Shown one piece after another: positions 11,461-22,481 of a stretch of 64,000 nt of DNA. Both the position numbers and the translations under genes were made by a program. Position 1 is the first letter of the stretch, and each line of letters opens with the position of its first letter. The notes beneath the pieces are model-generated. The model was not told the origin of the DNA, made no database searches, and was given only the letters and a program-made list of their open reading frames with translations. The stretch comes from Kalmusia sp. IMI 367209 (Eukaryota; Ascomycota; Dothideomycetes; Pleosporales; Didymosphaeriaceae), in NCBI GenBank assembly GCA_027946365.1, contig JAPEUQ010000001.1:3596001-3660000 (forward strand). The letters are read 5' to 3'.

Positions 11461-12346
11461 ATCGTCCTCAATTATTCATGAATTTGGTATATTCCGTAAC
11501 GGATTAAGGGGCGCTTGGTGACATACATGTGAGCTAGGGGTTGCTAGGTGTAGAGCGGATTGCATTTTCCCCTCAACACCAGCGGCATCTTGTTCTATTT
11601 TTTTTGTAGATTTCAGCAGTACCCAAACCCTGTAATTATTACCGTGCACCATAGACTTAAGATATAATAACTCTAATTAACGTAGGAAGATGTGAAGATT
11701 TTTGCCTATACAAAAGAAAAAGCAAATCAGCACAAACGACTTCTTGCATGTATATCCGGTTCGGGCACTGGGCGCTTCCTAACACTCCTCTCCTTCATTA
11801 GCACGGAGACTCTAGCCACTTGTTCCGACAGCCACTACGGTCTCAATTGCTCGTGAAACTCGGTAACTACAGATTGAGCCACGGGAGTCATCAAGCTCGT
11901 CCCTCGGACTGGTTGTGGACTTTTTCAATCTACTGTTATCGTGGTAATTATTGCTTGTATCCTCGCTGGTATTGCTCGTGGCTCAGTGGATGCAACACTT
12001 GCAAGTGTTGCGAATGGTTCTTCTGGTGTAGATTGGTTTTCAATACACCGATGTAAGATGACGCCGATACTAATGAAGCTGACCGTTCTCTTATGTCTCG
12101 GAGGTCGTAACGAATTTTCTTCAAACCAATTGTCTGCATCTAGGTTGGTAGGCATTTGAGGTCATTTGCGAAGCGAGAGGGACAATAATCTCGTATAGCG
12201 TGCATATACTCGAGCATAACACATGGCATCGAAAGGCAATGCTCTTAGTCTAAATCTATATTCTTTCTATAGGGTCCAAACGATTGACTGCCGACAACTA
12301 TATCGCTCTATTACAACTGCACCTTCTTGACGCACTATTATTCGCA
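11461..12346. other. Intergenic, convergent 3' ends
   Basis: 886 bp downstream of both the monooxygenase (plus) and the flavin-reductase-like gene (minus). One plus frame near 11941 contains a hydrophobic run, but it has no start context or family resemblance. Nothing supported. Confidence 0.45.
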
Positions 12347-13036
12347 CTATTCCCTAAACTTAGCCGCCGTTTTTTCATCATCAATATCCGCAAAAGCTCT
12401 GTACTTCTCCTCGTTAACCTTGCCTAACTCGCTTCCATCCACCTTCTTGTCTCTCAGCCCGTAAAACTCCTGGAAAGACATGATCAACGGCCGCCACTTA
12501 TCCGGGTCAATCCTGTTCGCAAATCCACTCATGCGTAGATCATCCCGAACATATATCCTACAGACCCTCATCTCCAATGCATAAAGCAGTCCAGCCTGCC
12601 CCCCGTAGAGATCTTGCATCATTGGATGCACCATTGCCAACTCGCACTCCATCTGCACAGGACATTCTTTTACCCTCGTTGGGGCCACCAGCTCAGAAGC
12701 CTCAGGTGTGAGCTTGGCCCAAGTCCACTTGTCTTTGACAAATTGATAGTTGCGTGATTTTTTGGCTTCGGAGACGGGGTCGTCGCCGGTAGTCACGGCA
12801 AGGCGGTTGACGTGAGGGGTCATCGTGTCGTCCGGGAGATTTATGACGCATTGCTTAGTTCGAAAGATGTTCTGAGGCGTTTTACCAGCGCCGAAGCCGA
12901 GCATGCACCGATGGCCAAGCCACCAGACAGAGGATATGGCGGCTAGGTTGGATGTGCCATCTTCGTTGCTAGAGGAGATGATGGCGACCGGTGTTCCGAA
13001 GTATAGAATAGCTGGAGAGATCTGGGAGTGCGACAT
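12347..13036 (-). CDS. Flavin reductase-like (FMN-binding split-barrel) protein
   Basis: A single exon of 229 residues. ILYFGTPVAIISSSNEDGTS followed by NLAAISSVWWLGHRCMLGFG is the FMN-binding split-barrel signature of the DIM6/NTAB flavoprotein family (T-P-V-A-I-I-S...N-L-A-A-I-S). Later are KTPQNIFRTKQCVINLP and a CPVQMECELAMV strand. Such proteins bind FMN; some supply reduced flavin to monooxygenases and others are oxidoreductases on their own. It sits between an FAD monooxygenase and a P450, so a role in the same oxidation chemistry is a reasonable guess but unproven. Confidence 0.8.
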   Translation of the reverse strand: MSHSQISPAILYFGTPVAIISSSNEDGTSNLAAISSVWWLGHRCMLGFGAGKTPQNIFRTKQCVINLPDDTMTPHVNRLAVTTGDDPVSEAKKSRNYQFVKDKWTWAKLTPEASELVAPTRVKECPVQMECELAMVHPMMQDLYGGQAGLLYALEMRVCRIYVRDDLRMSGFANRIDPDKWRPLIMSFQEFYGLRDKKVDGSELGKVNEEKYRAFADIDDEKTAAKFRE

Positions 13037-14812
13037 CGTGAGAGAGATGTAAAAAATCTATGCGCTGAAGTACCACTGCTATGACTTGGGTAGTAATGTC
13101 GAGGGAACGTTGTTGAATGATGATTGCACATACTGTCATTACGGGTCCTTATATACATACTCAGCATGAAGAGTCATTGTCTTTTTCAGTCTTCTTTTGA
13201 AGCTCGCTCCGTTGTGGTGCGCATGCTTTCCCGGTGAGAAAGTGTTTCTCCACGGAAGTAGCTCAACCCTGGCTTCTGATTGGTGACTTCCAAAACATGT
13301 ACTCGCACTACACAAAATCAATCTGACTTGAATACATGCTGTACGCTAAATTTAACGACTTGATTAAGATTAATGCCTTCCTTCGAATAATTTTATTCGC
13401 GAATTCTGAAGCCAAGTTCCGTGGCAGATTTGTTATTATGATCCTAGTAGTGGATGTGGTGAGCGTTGACTCATGTTTGCGCAAATTTAGATACATAGGA
13501 TAGAGCGTTGCCCTGAACATGTATTGTATCTCATTCAGGCCAGGGCGATTCTTTTCCCTTCCTTTATGAAAGCATGATAACATGCGAAGACCTTTCATAT
13601 GACGGTTAGATGCATTTCATTGTTCTTGGTATGGCCGGAATGAAGAGAATAAGAATCTCCTGCACAAGGTAAAGCGCATGCCGAGATTTCGTACTCGTCG
13701 ATTTCGGTATTGATATGTGTAGTGACCTACACGTTAGTGGTCTTCACACCGTTCAAATATTATTACAACCCTTCGAACCCTTTGTATTGTGCGTGTTACT
13801 CATTTTGACTAATGCGAAAGGACCTTCAATATTCCCCGATGCATACGTCCTAGTCAACCTTGAATCTATGGACAATTTTAGCGATGCAGCAGCTGTGATA
13901 GGCTATGTTAGAGAGGCGACGGTATATATCGTGTTCATACTTCATGGCATTGATTAATTTTAGCGTTACCACAACCCAAACAAGCTCTGTGAGTGATGGT
14001 ACTTTGGTGGAGAACGTCGAGGGAGAGAGCATTCGAGCTATTGATATAGAGGTGGTCGACTTGCGGACGGAGAACATCTAGCGACTGCTTGATGTAGTCC
14101 GTTTCGCGCCTATAGAGAGAAATGAAGTAGGTCAATCCGTAGAATAAACTTGCTGCAGAAATTGAACATGCCCTGCTAACAGTTGGCAGCCGCTCATCAT
14201 GTACTGACCAGCTGGGGTAGTCAACAACATTCGCATAGGTAGTCTGAGTCAGCTTAATTTAAATCTACGCTTGATTAAATGCAGCCCGATGGGAGACCAC
14301 TTTTCCTTTGCATCAAATTGAGGCTCGTAACAGGTAGATTATGCGGTGGTCTACGTGCTTTCTTGCGCTGGTTGCGAGGTTGAAATACTTGCTGAATGTA
14401 TGTATACTGAACTGCATATGCACACTGCGCCGCATGCGTACATCCAGTTAAGGCCTTCATTAGGTTCAAGATTAATTAAATAAGATTACGCCCGTGAATG
14501 TCGATTTCCTTTTCGTTACATGATGTGCCACCCACGCCGCATGTCTGCAGCCTTGATTTGCTAGGATCTGCAGAGTGCCTCCTTCCCCGCTGCCCACTTC
14601 CTATCTACTTCAATCTTTGTCTTCGTGAAACGCTGGAATCGATAGTACAGAATTTTTCCCCGTGCATTATTGGCGTTGGTGGACTTTTCATCTGCATCTC
14701 ACTGCTGGCTCTAAGCACAAGCATTGTTCGACTTCACCACCTCGGGGGAAAGTCCACGTACGGAGCGCGTCACTCCTGTCTTTGCGAGCCAAATCGACAC
14801 CCTTAATCCACT
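13037..14812. other. Long, relatively AT-rich intergenic region
   Basis: 1.78 kb between divergently transcribed flavin-reductase-like and P450 genes. The composition looks more AT-rich than neighbouring coding DNA. Frames are short (up to about 100 codons) and unrelated to anything I know. No repeat or transposon remnant is recognisable. It holds both promoters. Confidence 0.45.
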
Positions 14813-16686
14813 ATGTCTTCAGTCTCTGATATCCCGAACAGCGGAGCAGTCGCTACGTCTCGTGACTGCTTTGCTCTGGTCCTTATCATCGCTCTAAGTT
14901 ACGTAAGTTTCTTTTCCAATCTTTCCTCTCTAGTACTCAAAAACTTATGCCAATTCAGTTCATCGCGCGTGCCATTTACGACGCATATTTTCATCCCTTG
15001 GCAAATTGCCCCGGTCCCTTCATCGCCAGAATTTCCACGATTCCGAATTTCTACCACGCTATGAAAGGCGACCGTCACCTCTGGATCTGGCAGAATCACC
15101 AAGTTTATGGTTAGTATCATCTCTCTCTATACCAAATTAGCATTCCCTTTGAATGCTCTAATTTGTTACTCTCAGGGAATAAGGTTCGTATCCAACCCAA
15201 CGAGGTTGTCTTCCTCGCACCTCAAGCGCATCGAGATATCTATGGATCCAAGGCCAACGTGAGGCGATCTAAATCATACGAAGCCTGGAAAACTGTGCAA
15301 GAAGCCAACACCGCCTTGACTATCGACCGTACGGCCCACGCACGCAAGAGAAAGATCTTGAATCAGGCCTTCACCGAGAAGTCAGTCAAATATGCGGCCA
15401 CCTTTGTGATCGAGCATACCGAGCGGTGGATTGATCTTCTCGTGGCCGAAGCGAGCGAAGATGGGTGGACCGAAACACGGAATATGACGGATTGGAACAA
15501 CTGGCTTGTCTTTGATATCTTGGGCGATATGTGTTTTAGCCGCTCGTTCGAGATCAAAGAGCCAGGGCCTAATCCCATACGGGCGATCCCGCGTCTAGTA
15601 ATCCGCCACGTCCAGTTCTTCTATCCTGTAAGACTCTCCTCTGCACTGACCCAGGCTGCCGTACTCGAAAAATTATTTGAAGACACGGCCGCAGGCGTAA
15701 TGCACAAGTGGAAAGCCCCAAGACTATTGTATTGTGGCTGTACTAATCCATCTCAGATTCTTCAATCCCCTTTCATGGAATTCTTCGTCTGGGCCAAGCC
15801 AAAAGGCCTTGACTATCTTCTCAACTTAGTTACACCCCTGGAAGTAAAGACATACTACAATTTCATCAACGACAGTGTATCCGAGAGGATCAAAATGGAA
15901 CAAGAGAGCAAAGATACGGAGAGGCACAAGCTAGACATCTTCCATTTCCTATGCGCTGCAAGGGACCCTATGACCGGCGAGCCTTACTCTGAGGAGGCGC
16001 TACAGGGTGAAGCCGCCATGCTGATTGTCGCGGGATCCGACAGCACGTCTAGTGTCCTTGCCGGTTTCTGGTTTTACATTTCACGCAACGAGTCAGCATA
16101 CAAGCGGCTGACCACCGAGATCCGCACCACTTTCAAATCCTCGGATGAGATTGTCACTGGCCCCAAGCTGGCGTCTTGTGTCTACTTGCATGCTTGCATT
16201 GACGAATCGCTGCGCGCCGCGCCAGCTGGACCTAGCGAATTCGCCCGCGAAGTTCTCCCCGGAGGTACGACTATCAACGGAGAGTACTTTCCGCAAGGGG
16301 TAGTAGTCGGATGCGCACACTGGGCAATGGGTCATAATGAGCAGATTTTTGGTGACCCCAACCACTTCCGCCCTGAAAGGTACATACCCAGCGAGGCTAC
16401 CGGAGTCACGATGGAAGATGTCAACCGAATCAAATCCTACTATCAACCTTTCTTGATCGGGCCCACGAATTGCGTTGGGAAGAATATTGCAATGATGGAA
16501 ATGGCTTTGATCATCTCAAGGACGTTGTTCCGCCTTGACTTGCAAGCAGCTCCTGGTGAGAACCTCGGAGCGGGACATCCAAGTCTGGGATGGGGTAGAA
16601 GGGACCAAAATCAGTATCAAATCTCTGATGCATATATCACGGTGCATGAAGGTCCGATGTTGCGTTTCAAGAAACGGAATGCATGA
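14813..16686 (+). CDS. Cytochrome P450 monooxygenase
   Basis: Four exons: 14813-14902, 14959-15109, 15176-15627 and 15757-16686, giving 540 residues. The N-terminus carries a membrane anchor (CFALVLIIALSY, FIARAIYDAYFHPLANCPGP) of ER-bound fungal P450s. The I-helix motif is AGSDSTS, the K-helix ExxR is ESLR, the PERF-type motif is FRPERYIP, and the haem loop is FLIGPTNCVGKN with Cys470 as the iron ligand. The intron 15628-15756 is 129 nt, a multiple of three and free of stops. It reads through in the open frame, but has GTAAGA, TACTAAT and CTCAG signals. Removing it gives QFFYPILQSPFMEFFVW, the usual family spacing. The overall look is that of fungal secondary-metabolism P450s of the isotrichodermin-hydroxylase/benzoate-hydroxylase type (inference). 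The substrate is unknown. Confidence 0.92.
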
Positions 16687-16981
16687 TGGCAATTACAAGG
16701 CTAGGCTTTCGGGGCATTGTGGAATACAAAGGCACCGTCATTGCAAAGATAATGATACCGTGATTCTGTTGGTATAACAACCTAGGACGTTCGAAATGGC
16801 ACATGTGAATGAATAGGGTTTCTGTTATAGCATCTGCGCGGGTCCAAGATAACCATGTATTTCTGTCCACTCCTATGTTTCCTTTGTGTGCTGTAGGGGA
16901 CCTCGTGGTGTGTCATTGTATTTGTAGCATGGAATCATGTATGAGAACTTCTACAAAGACTAGGTTGCGCTCTCTAGTCCC

Positions 16982-18168
16982 TTATCGCAAAAACTCCCCA
17001 CCTGTCCGGGCCAGCACCTCATCATAATAGCCCTGAAACGCCAACCACCCTTTCTCTGGCGTTCCCACCGTCGCATAAGTCTCCTTCGCCTCCCGGTCCG
17101 GAATAATTTTCTTCTCATATCCCGCTCCATTAGCTGCCGCGTCGACAAGGAGTTGTGCCTGGCACGTCTTGTCCAGCGAGAGGAACCAGAAGGCGGCTTC
17201 GTCGACCGAGTGGCCAACAGTGAGGATGCCGTGATTTTGCAGTATAGCAGCTTTGCCGGAGCCTGAAGTGGTCAGCTTTGCAATTCAGGCCGCAACTTAT
17301 TGAGTAGAATAAGGTGAGGGAAGTTGAAATCAAACGGAGTGGTGATTACCAAGTGCATCTGCAATCCTCTCGCCCTCTTCACTCGCCAACACCACGCCCC
17401 CAAACTGCTTATACACCGCATGGCTCTTATAAAACCGAATACTGTCTTGCGTCATCATGTCCAGCTCTCTACCAAATACACTCCACGCCTTCCCATGCAC
17501 CGAGTGTGCGTGGCACGCGGCATGTACATCTGGTCTTCGCTTGTGGATCGCGCTATGGATAGCAAAAGCAGCGGCATTGATAGGCTGGTCGCCCTGCACA
17601 ACGGTGCCAGATTCGTTGACAAGAATAAGGTCGGAGACGCAAATCTGAGAGAAATGTGTCGAGAGGGGGTTCAGCCCTGAAGATATGCAATCAGCCTTTC
17701 GAATCCGTCTTCACCTCACATGACCACTGTGCTTCCGGTGTCCCATCTTTGACCCAATATTTTCGCAGCACTTGAAACCTAGAGATAGTTGTACGGAGAT
17801 GACGTACAGAAATGGTCCTCTAACACTGGATCGCGCACGCTGATATGCCCCGCAACTCCCTCGTCGAACCCTCTCTCTGCAAAAACCCTGTACGCAGCCG
17901 CTAGATGCTGCTTCCTATACGTCCTCTCATCCTCTTTCCTTTCAAAAGTCGGATATTTCCTGACTTTGAGGGCTTTACCTGAAGCCGTGCGACCCATGGC
18001 CGCGACGGTGCGGTTGTCACTGGATTCGGCGGCATCAACGCGTGGGGGCGTGGGGGAAAGGGTTGCGAGATGGCGCGTTGCGATGCGGGGTACGAGGGGG
18101 CAGCGAGACGAAAGGGACCGTGTTGAGAGGGTATGGAAGGAGCGGGAAAGGGGCTGCAGTAGAGACAT
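16982..18168 (-). CDS. Class II aldolase/adducin-domain protein, probable mitochondrial leader
   Basis: Three exons, 17808-18168, 17350-17676 and 16982-17262, giving 322 residues. The N-terminal 50 residues (MSLLQPLSRSFHTLSTRSLS, then CPLVPRIATRHLATLS) are rich in Arg/Ser without acids, like a mitochondrial presequence. The domain follows: HLAAAYRVFAERGFDEGVAG, HISVRDPV, HFWLNPLSTHFSQICVSDL, and the zinc-site HAACHAHSVHGKAWS (H-x-H) with the third His in LQNHGILTVG. Introns at 17677-17807 and 17263-17349 restore these motifs. The family includes L-fuculose-phosphate aldolase and adducin heads. Fungal members are mostly uncharacterised, so the reaction cannot be stated. It lies tail-to-tail with the P450 gene. 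Confidence 0.85.
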
Positions 18169-18471
18169 TTTGGCATTTGTTCGCAGATATGTTTTCAGAA
18201 AATGAGCATGGGAAGCCGGGTGTGCTGCGGATTTATTCCAAGTAGGTGATGTGATTGCCTGCAGCTTCCCCGCATATTGCTAGCTGCTATATCCGGATCT
18301 ATTTCCGTGTACCTGGTGCTCTCTCAGGCGGTCTGCAATATCGTGGACCTGACTAACTTGTCCTAGCATGATTTGCTACTATGTGAAAACATATTTTCTT
18401 GTACATATAGAGACTGGGTTGGGTAGGAGAATCGTGGACTTTGCATTGCTTCGCTTTGCCACTTAGCAGAT
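18169..18471. other. Short intergenic
   Basis: 303 bp between two minus-strand genes: promoter of the class II aldolase gene and 3' flank of the aminopeptidase gene. No coding frame. Confidence 0.5.
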
Positions 18472-20172
18472 CTATATCATACTAAGATACTTCGCACTCT
18501 TTTTGTACTCGAACATCTTAACCTCGCTTCGGGCTTTCACCGCCGTCGAGTTCTTAGGCGGCAAGCTATCGAAGCTGCGGGCGTAAGTTGCCGTCGAGTG
18601 CGCAATAGCGCGCGCCATAACAATCCAAGCATCGTAGTTGAGGTTGTTCGCAGTGTCGCCATCCTCGTGGTAATTTACATCATACGGTACACCAGCTGCA
18701 CCTCCAAACATTTCAAATTCCTCCTGAGTCTTGATGCCCTCAGCTCCGCAAGCGATCCCACCGGCAGCAATGCCGGCATCAAGGAAGGGCCCATAATCGG
18801 AGCGGCCGTCGAATTCGATCTCAGTGTGGTTCACCTTGGCAATGTTTTCGAAGTAGTTGCTTCCGGGTCCGTTAGTTCATGGCGTGAATTAGGGCGTGGT
18901 ACAGGGTGCTTACGTGAATTCGGCCTCAGCTTCGGCGGAGCCAGCGGGGCCAGTAAGGTTGAAGGCTGAGCCATCTCCATCGTAAATCTGAAAGGCGTAG
19001 TTGGGCGAAGCCATCATGTCGAAGTCGAGCATGAGGCGGATCTTGTCCTTCTCCGTCTGGTTGAGGGATTTAACGTAGAATTCGGCGCCAAGCAAGCCCT
19101 CTTCTTCCGCAGTCCACCTGTAAATCGTTAAAAACCCATTCGCTCGAGGAGTGGTGCCTTCGAACTTACCAGCTGAAGCGTACGGCATTCTTGACAGAGA
19201 AGTGCGTTAGCTGGATCGCAATTTCGAGAAGCGAGATTGAACCGGAGCCGTTGTCGTTGATTCCAGGACCCTGAGCAACAGAGTCGGAATGACCGCTGAC
19301 ATGAATAACGTTGTCCTGGTCCCCACCCTTGGTTTGGGCAATGATGTTGTAAGTGGTGATGTCTTTAGCCGTTGTCGTGAGATCTGCAGTCACGTCCCCT
19401 CCTGCAGCGAGCAGGGAGACCAATCCCTCACCGGCTGCCTGGGAGATACCGGCAGTAGGGACGTAATCATTGTCCGTTTCAGGGTAGCGCTGCAAAGAGT
19501 AACCGAGCAAGTTGCCTTCGACATTGTTGTAGATGAGCACGCCAACCGCGCCCTTGGACGTAGCAAAGGCAACTTTCTCGCCTGACACACAAGTACCTCG
19601 AGAAATGAGCGCGATCGAGCCGCTTAGATCAGCGGGAAAGTCAGCCTGTGTAACCGTCAGCAGGCGCACATGTACAAAACCGGATCAATGGCCTTGCTTA
19701 CCTCCTCGCAGCCCAGGTTCGGGATAGCAACGACAGGACCAGACGCATGGCCTCCTGGGGCAAGTCCAACAGCATATGCCGTAGTGTCTTTGTCGTTGAT
19801 GGTCAAGTTCGCACTCAGACCGACCGACAAAGGCATGGGCTGCTGGTAGACGTTGTAATACTTTGAGTACTTCTTGACCGTGTTGGTAATGTAGTCAATT
19901 GTCGCTTGATGTCCCTCGCTCCCAATTACTCGGTTCTTGTCCGGAGAATCATATGCGAAGCGCTCAAAGAGATGAGCCTTCTCCTCCAGAGCCTTGACCT
20001 TGATCAGTTTGCGCAGCCCTTCCTACAATTCGTGGTAAGCTAGAGTCAGAGCTCCAGTGCGGCGATGCTCATTACTGACTGAAGTGACGAGTTTGTTGCC
20101 GCGAGGGTCAATGGCCAAGCCATTTACGACGGTCGCACCGACGGCTGCGAGGGTTGCTACTGAAGTCTTCAT
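18472..20172 (-). CDS. Secreted M28 aminopeptidase (leucine aminopeptidase 2-like) with PA domain
   Basis: Five exons: 20080-20172, 19702-20022, 19170-19645, 18914-19117 and 18472-18859, giving 493 residues, the usual size of fungal LAP2. A signal peptide MKTSVATLAAVGATVVNGLA starts the protein. A protease-associated domain follows (FPADLSGSIALISRGTCVSG, VGVLIYNN). The M28 zinc peptidase has HVSGHSDSV, the bridging Asp in INDNGSGS, the Glu pair in WTAEEEGLLGAEFYV, DFDMMASPNYAF, and the last His in NYHEDGDTANN. It releases N-terminal residues from peptides outside the cell. All four junctions keep the frame; the first (after LVTS, donor GTCAGT) is the weakest. The ends of exons 3 and 4 join as FSW-WTAEEE and EAEFT-NYFENI, matching the family. 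Confidence 0.93.
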
Positions 20173-21179
20173 GGCTCTTGGCTGGGGCTGCTTGGCTGTT
20201 CCTGAAGCTGAAGAAAAGTGAGCTCAGGATAGAGCTCCCATGCAATCCGCGACTTGGCCATATTTTATAGCTGCAATGGAGCCTGGTTCCTGGATTGCAA
20301 GCCTGCAGGAGGAGCACGCGAGCGACAACGACCTGCTTGTTGCGGTAGGAATGGCAAGGAGGGGGCCAATAGTCAGCAGCTTGGCAGCGGTGCTCATTAG
20401 CGGTTGAAGTGGGATCTTCCGAGTGGGTGGAACGGGCGGAAGAACAGACGGAAGCTTCGTATTCCAAGGCGAGGCCAAGACTCTGATAAGAGGACTTGGC
20501 GCTCCATGACTGTGCCGATTCTCGAAGCTTGTCGTGCTCTGGACTGTGCCAAGTCCTGCTTGCCCTGGCTACCTTCCCAATTCTTCCTACGCTGGTCCAC
20601 GCTGATGCCATGGCGACGAGATGAACACGAGTGCCATCGGAAAGTATTGCTGCTCGCTACTGCGGCCGTAGAAACAGGGCTCTCTTGATTTTACTCTTCC
20701 AGGAAGTCGCGAAGGAATCATACGCGTACGCCGAGGGTGAAGTCTCCATGCCACCAAGGTTCGACCCATATGTGCCGCGGCATTGCGGGCGCCACGGTGG
20801 AGATTCCTCTGCTGCGGCTCTGCGGCAGGCCGATGCCGAGTGCACGTATCTGCAGTGACTGCTTTCCAGAAAGTAGATACGGAACGTCGTCGAGATGCAG
20901 CGCCGACGAGAACGTGGCGGTTGATAGTCGACGCGCGATAGTCGACGCGCGTGAGATGAAAGGCACGAGCGAGGCGCCAAGGCGCGTCTGTTTATTTGCC
21001 CACCCCGCCACCTCGCTCCCAGCAACCTGGCAGCCCAGCAACGTCCATCGCGTGGACATTCACACTAACGCCGTCCATACATCTCATCCCTGCTTGCCTC
21101 GCCTTCTCCTACCTCAGGCTAGGTGAGCTGGCGCGCTGGCGCGCGGAAGAGGCGCCTGTAACACCCAAAGGCGACCATC
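20173..21179. other. Intergenic with a 14-bp tandem duplication
   Basis: About 1 kb. Several overlapping frames of 60-170 codons occur on both strands because stops are rare in this GC-rich stretch; none shows domain features. A perfect 14-bp duplication lies at 20923-20950. Confidence 0.45.
20923..20950. repeat. Perfect 14-bp tandem duplication
   Basis: Two exact copies of GATAGTCGACGCGC lie head to tail. Each contains GTCGAC and ACGCGC. It lies about 230 bp upstream of the next plus-strand start codon. Confidence 0.8.
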
Positions 21180-22481
21180 ATGGCCGCCATGCATTTCAGG
21201 TTCCTCGACTTGCCGCTCACCATCCGCCAGCAAATATATAGTGAATTGCTAGTTCCTCTTCTGCCCGAGCAGTTCCTGCACATGTGTGCTCCCCGACGAT
21301 GTCTGCACCAGCATTCTATACACCAACAGCCAGATCAATGCCGAGAGTAGCGATATCTTCTATGCTAAGAACCTCTTTACCGTCATTAGCTTCAACAATC
21401 AACATCAGCCGGAAAATATTCTCGCACACGCGATTCGCCGGATGGCCCTATGTACAGTTGACGACCCGAACAAACTTGCATCGTGTAGTCGCTTCGCAAT
21501 GACCATGGACATTCTAGTCATCGGCCGACGCATTTCAAAGGATGAGCAGCCATCGTGGGTGGTTCCTGCACGAGCCTTGCCATACGTCACCAAATGCCTC
21601 GAAGCTTCGCCGAGATTCGCTGGAGAAGCGTTCGTGGCGCAATTCCGGATCCATAATACGTTCCGTTACGAGATAGATCGGTTTTCCGAATTGACATTTG
21701 GGCGTCTTCTAACTGCGCTGCGAGTGCCGTATTTTACAGCCCTGAGCGTCAAAGGGCCGGTACATCCTGACTATCACCAGAGGCTAGTTACGAAGCTGAC
21801 ACGCGTGGACGAAAGTGTCTGGTTTGACTTTGGTGGGGCATTTGCGACACACAAATCCTGGATATGGGGGCACTTAACAAGACTTCGAGACATGAATTGG
21901 GACCTCTCCATGAAGCAAGGATTCGGAGAATCGCGTTTGCTCCTCCGAGGACTGGACATTGTCTGGGATTTTCATTCTTACCTAAATTTTCGACATAACA
22001 ACTTCTACGCCCAGGCAAGTTTGTTCCAATCTGTCGCAGACGTATACTATCTACTCTCGTTCGCACATCTAGTACATGCTAAGAAACATCCTCAACACGC
22101 AACCTCCATCTACTTGGACGCTCGACAAGCAGCAGAAGAAGGAATCACGTATCTCAATCGGGAAGATCGATTTGTCGATAAGCATACCTTTGAGACTTTT
22201 CCGGAAGATATCAGGAGAGAGAACGTCCACATGGTTGATCGCGCAAAGGCTATGCTGTGCCGCAAGGCATCAAAAGCATGCGTCAAGCTTGGGGATTCCT
22301 TTTAGCTGCGAGACAATACGTCGGAATTGCTATAAAGTTGGCTCCAGACTTGTATCCTAGCAGAGATGAGGCATATTTGAAATTAAGATGGAAAGACTGG
22401 CCAGACCTACCAAACGACTCCCCTCGCCGGAGCCCTGCCGTTTTCTGGAGGGGTATGGAGTTTGGGTTGATGGCTACATGA
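21180..22481 (+). pseudogene. F-box-like/2EXR-type gene with two frame breaks
   Basis: The first frame opens at ATG 21180 (MAAMHFRFLDLPLTIRQQIY, then SELLVP), the family's N-terminal motif, and stops soon after. The continuation (DDVCTSILYTNSQINAESSD, then IFYAKNLF) lies in another frame, open from about 21253 to 22305. The switch fits one extra base in the C run at 21291-21294. A second switch near 22265-22290 moves to a third frame with SMRQAWGFLLAARQYVGIAI, then KLAPDLYPS, ending at 22481; this is what such proteins show near their C-terminus. No intron with acceptable sites and length explains either switch. Either the gene is decaying or the assembly has two small indels. Function is unknown for the family. 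Confidence 0.55.

Noticed and set aside
11941..12159. Small membrane protein from a hydrophobic frame
   Set aside because: Hydrophobic run is short, there is no convincing start or promoter, and no family is recognised.
13037..14812. RIP-degraded transposon remnant in the AT-richer gap
   Set aside because: No terminal repeats and no transposase or reverse transcriptase motifs in any frame; the AT bias alone is not enough.
9535..18168. Complete secondary-metabolite cluster
   Set aside because: No PKS, NRPS, terpene synthase, DMATS, cluster regulator or transporter in the window.
20755..20766. GGTTCGACCC, a perfect Pol III B-box-like string
   Set aside because: Flanks do not form a T-stem, acceptor stem or anticodon arm; no tRNA.
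20108..21126. Set of 60-167-codon frames on both strands
   Set aside because: Mutually overlapping, without splice or domain support; GC-rich intergenic DNA.
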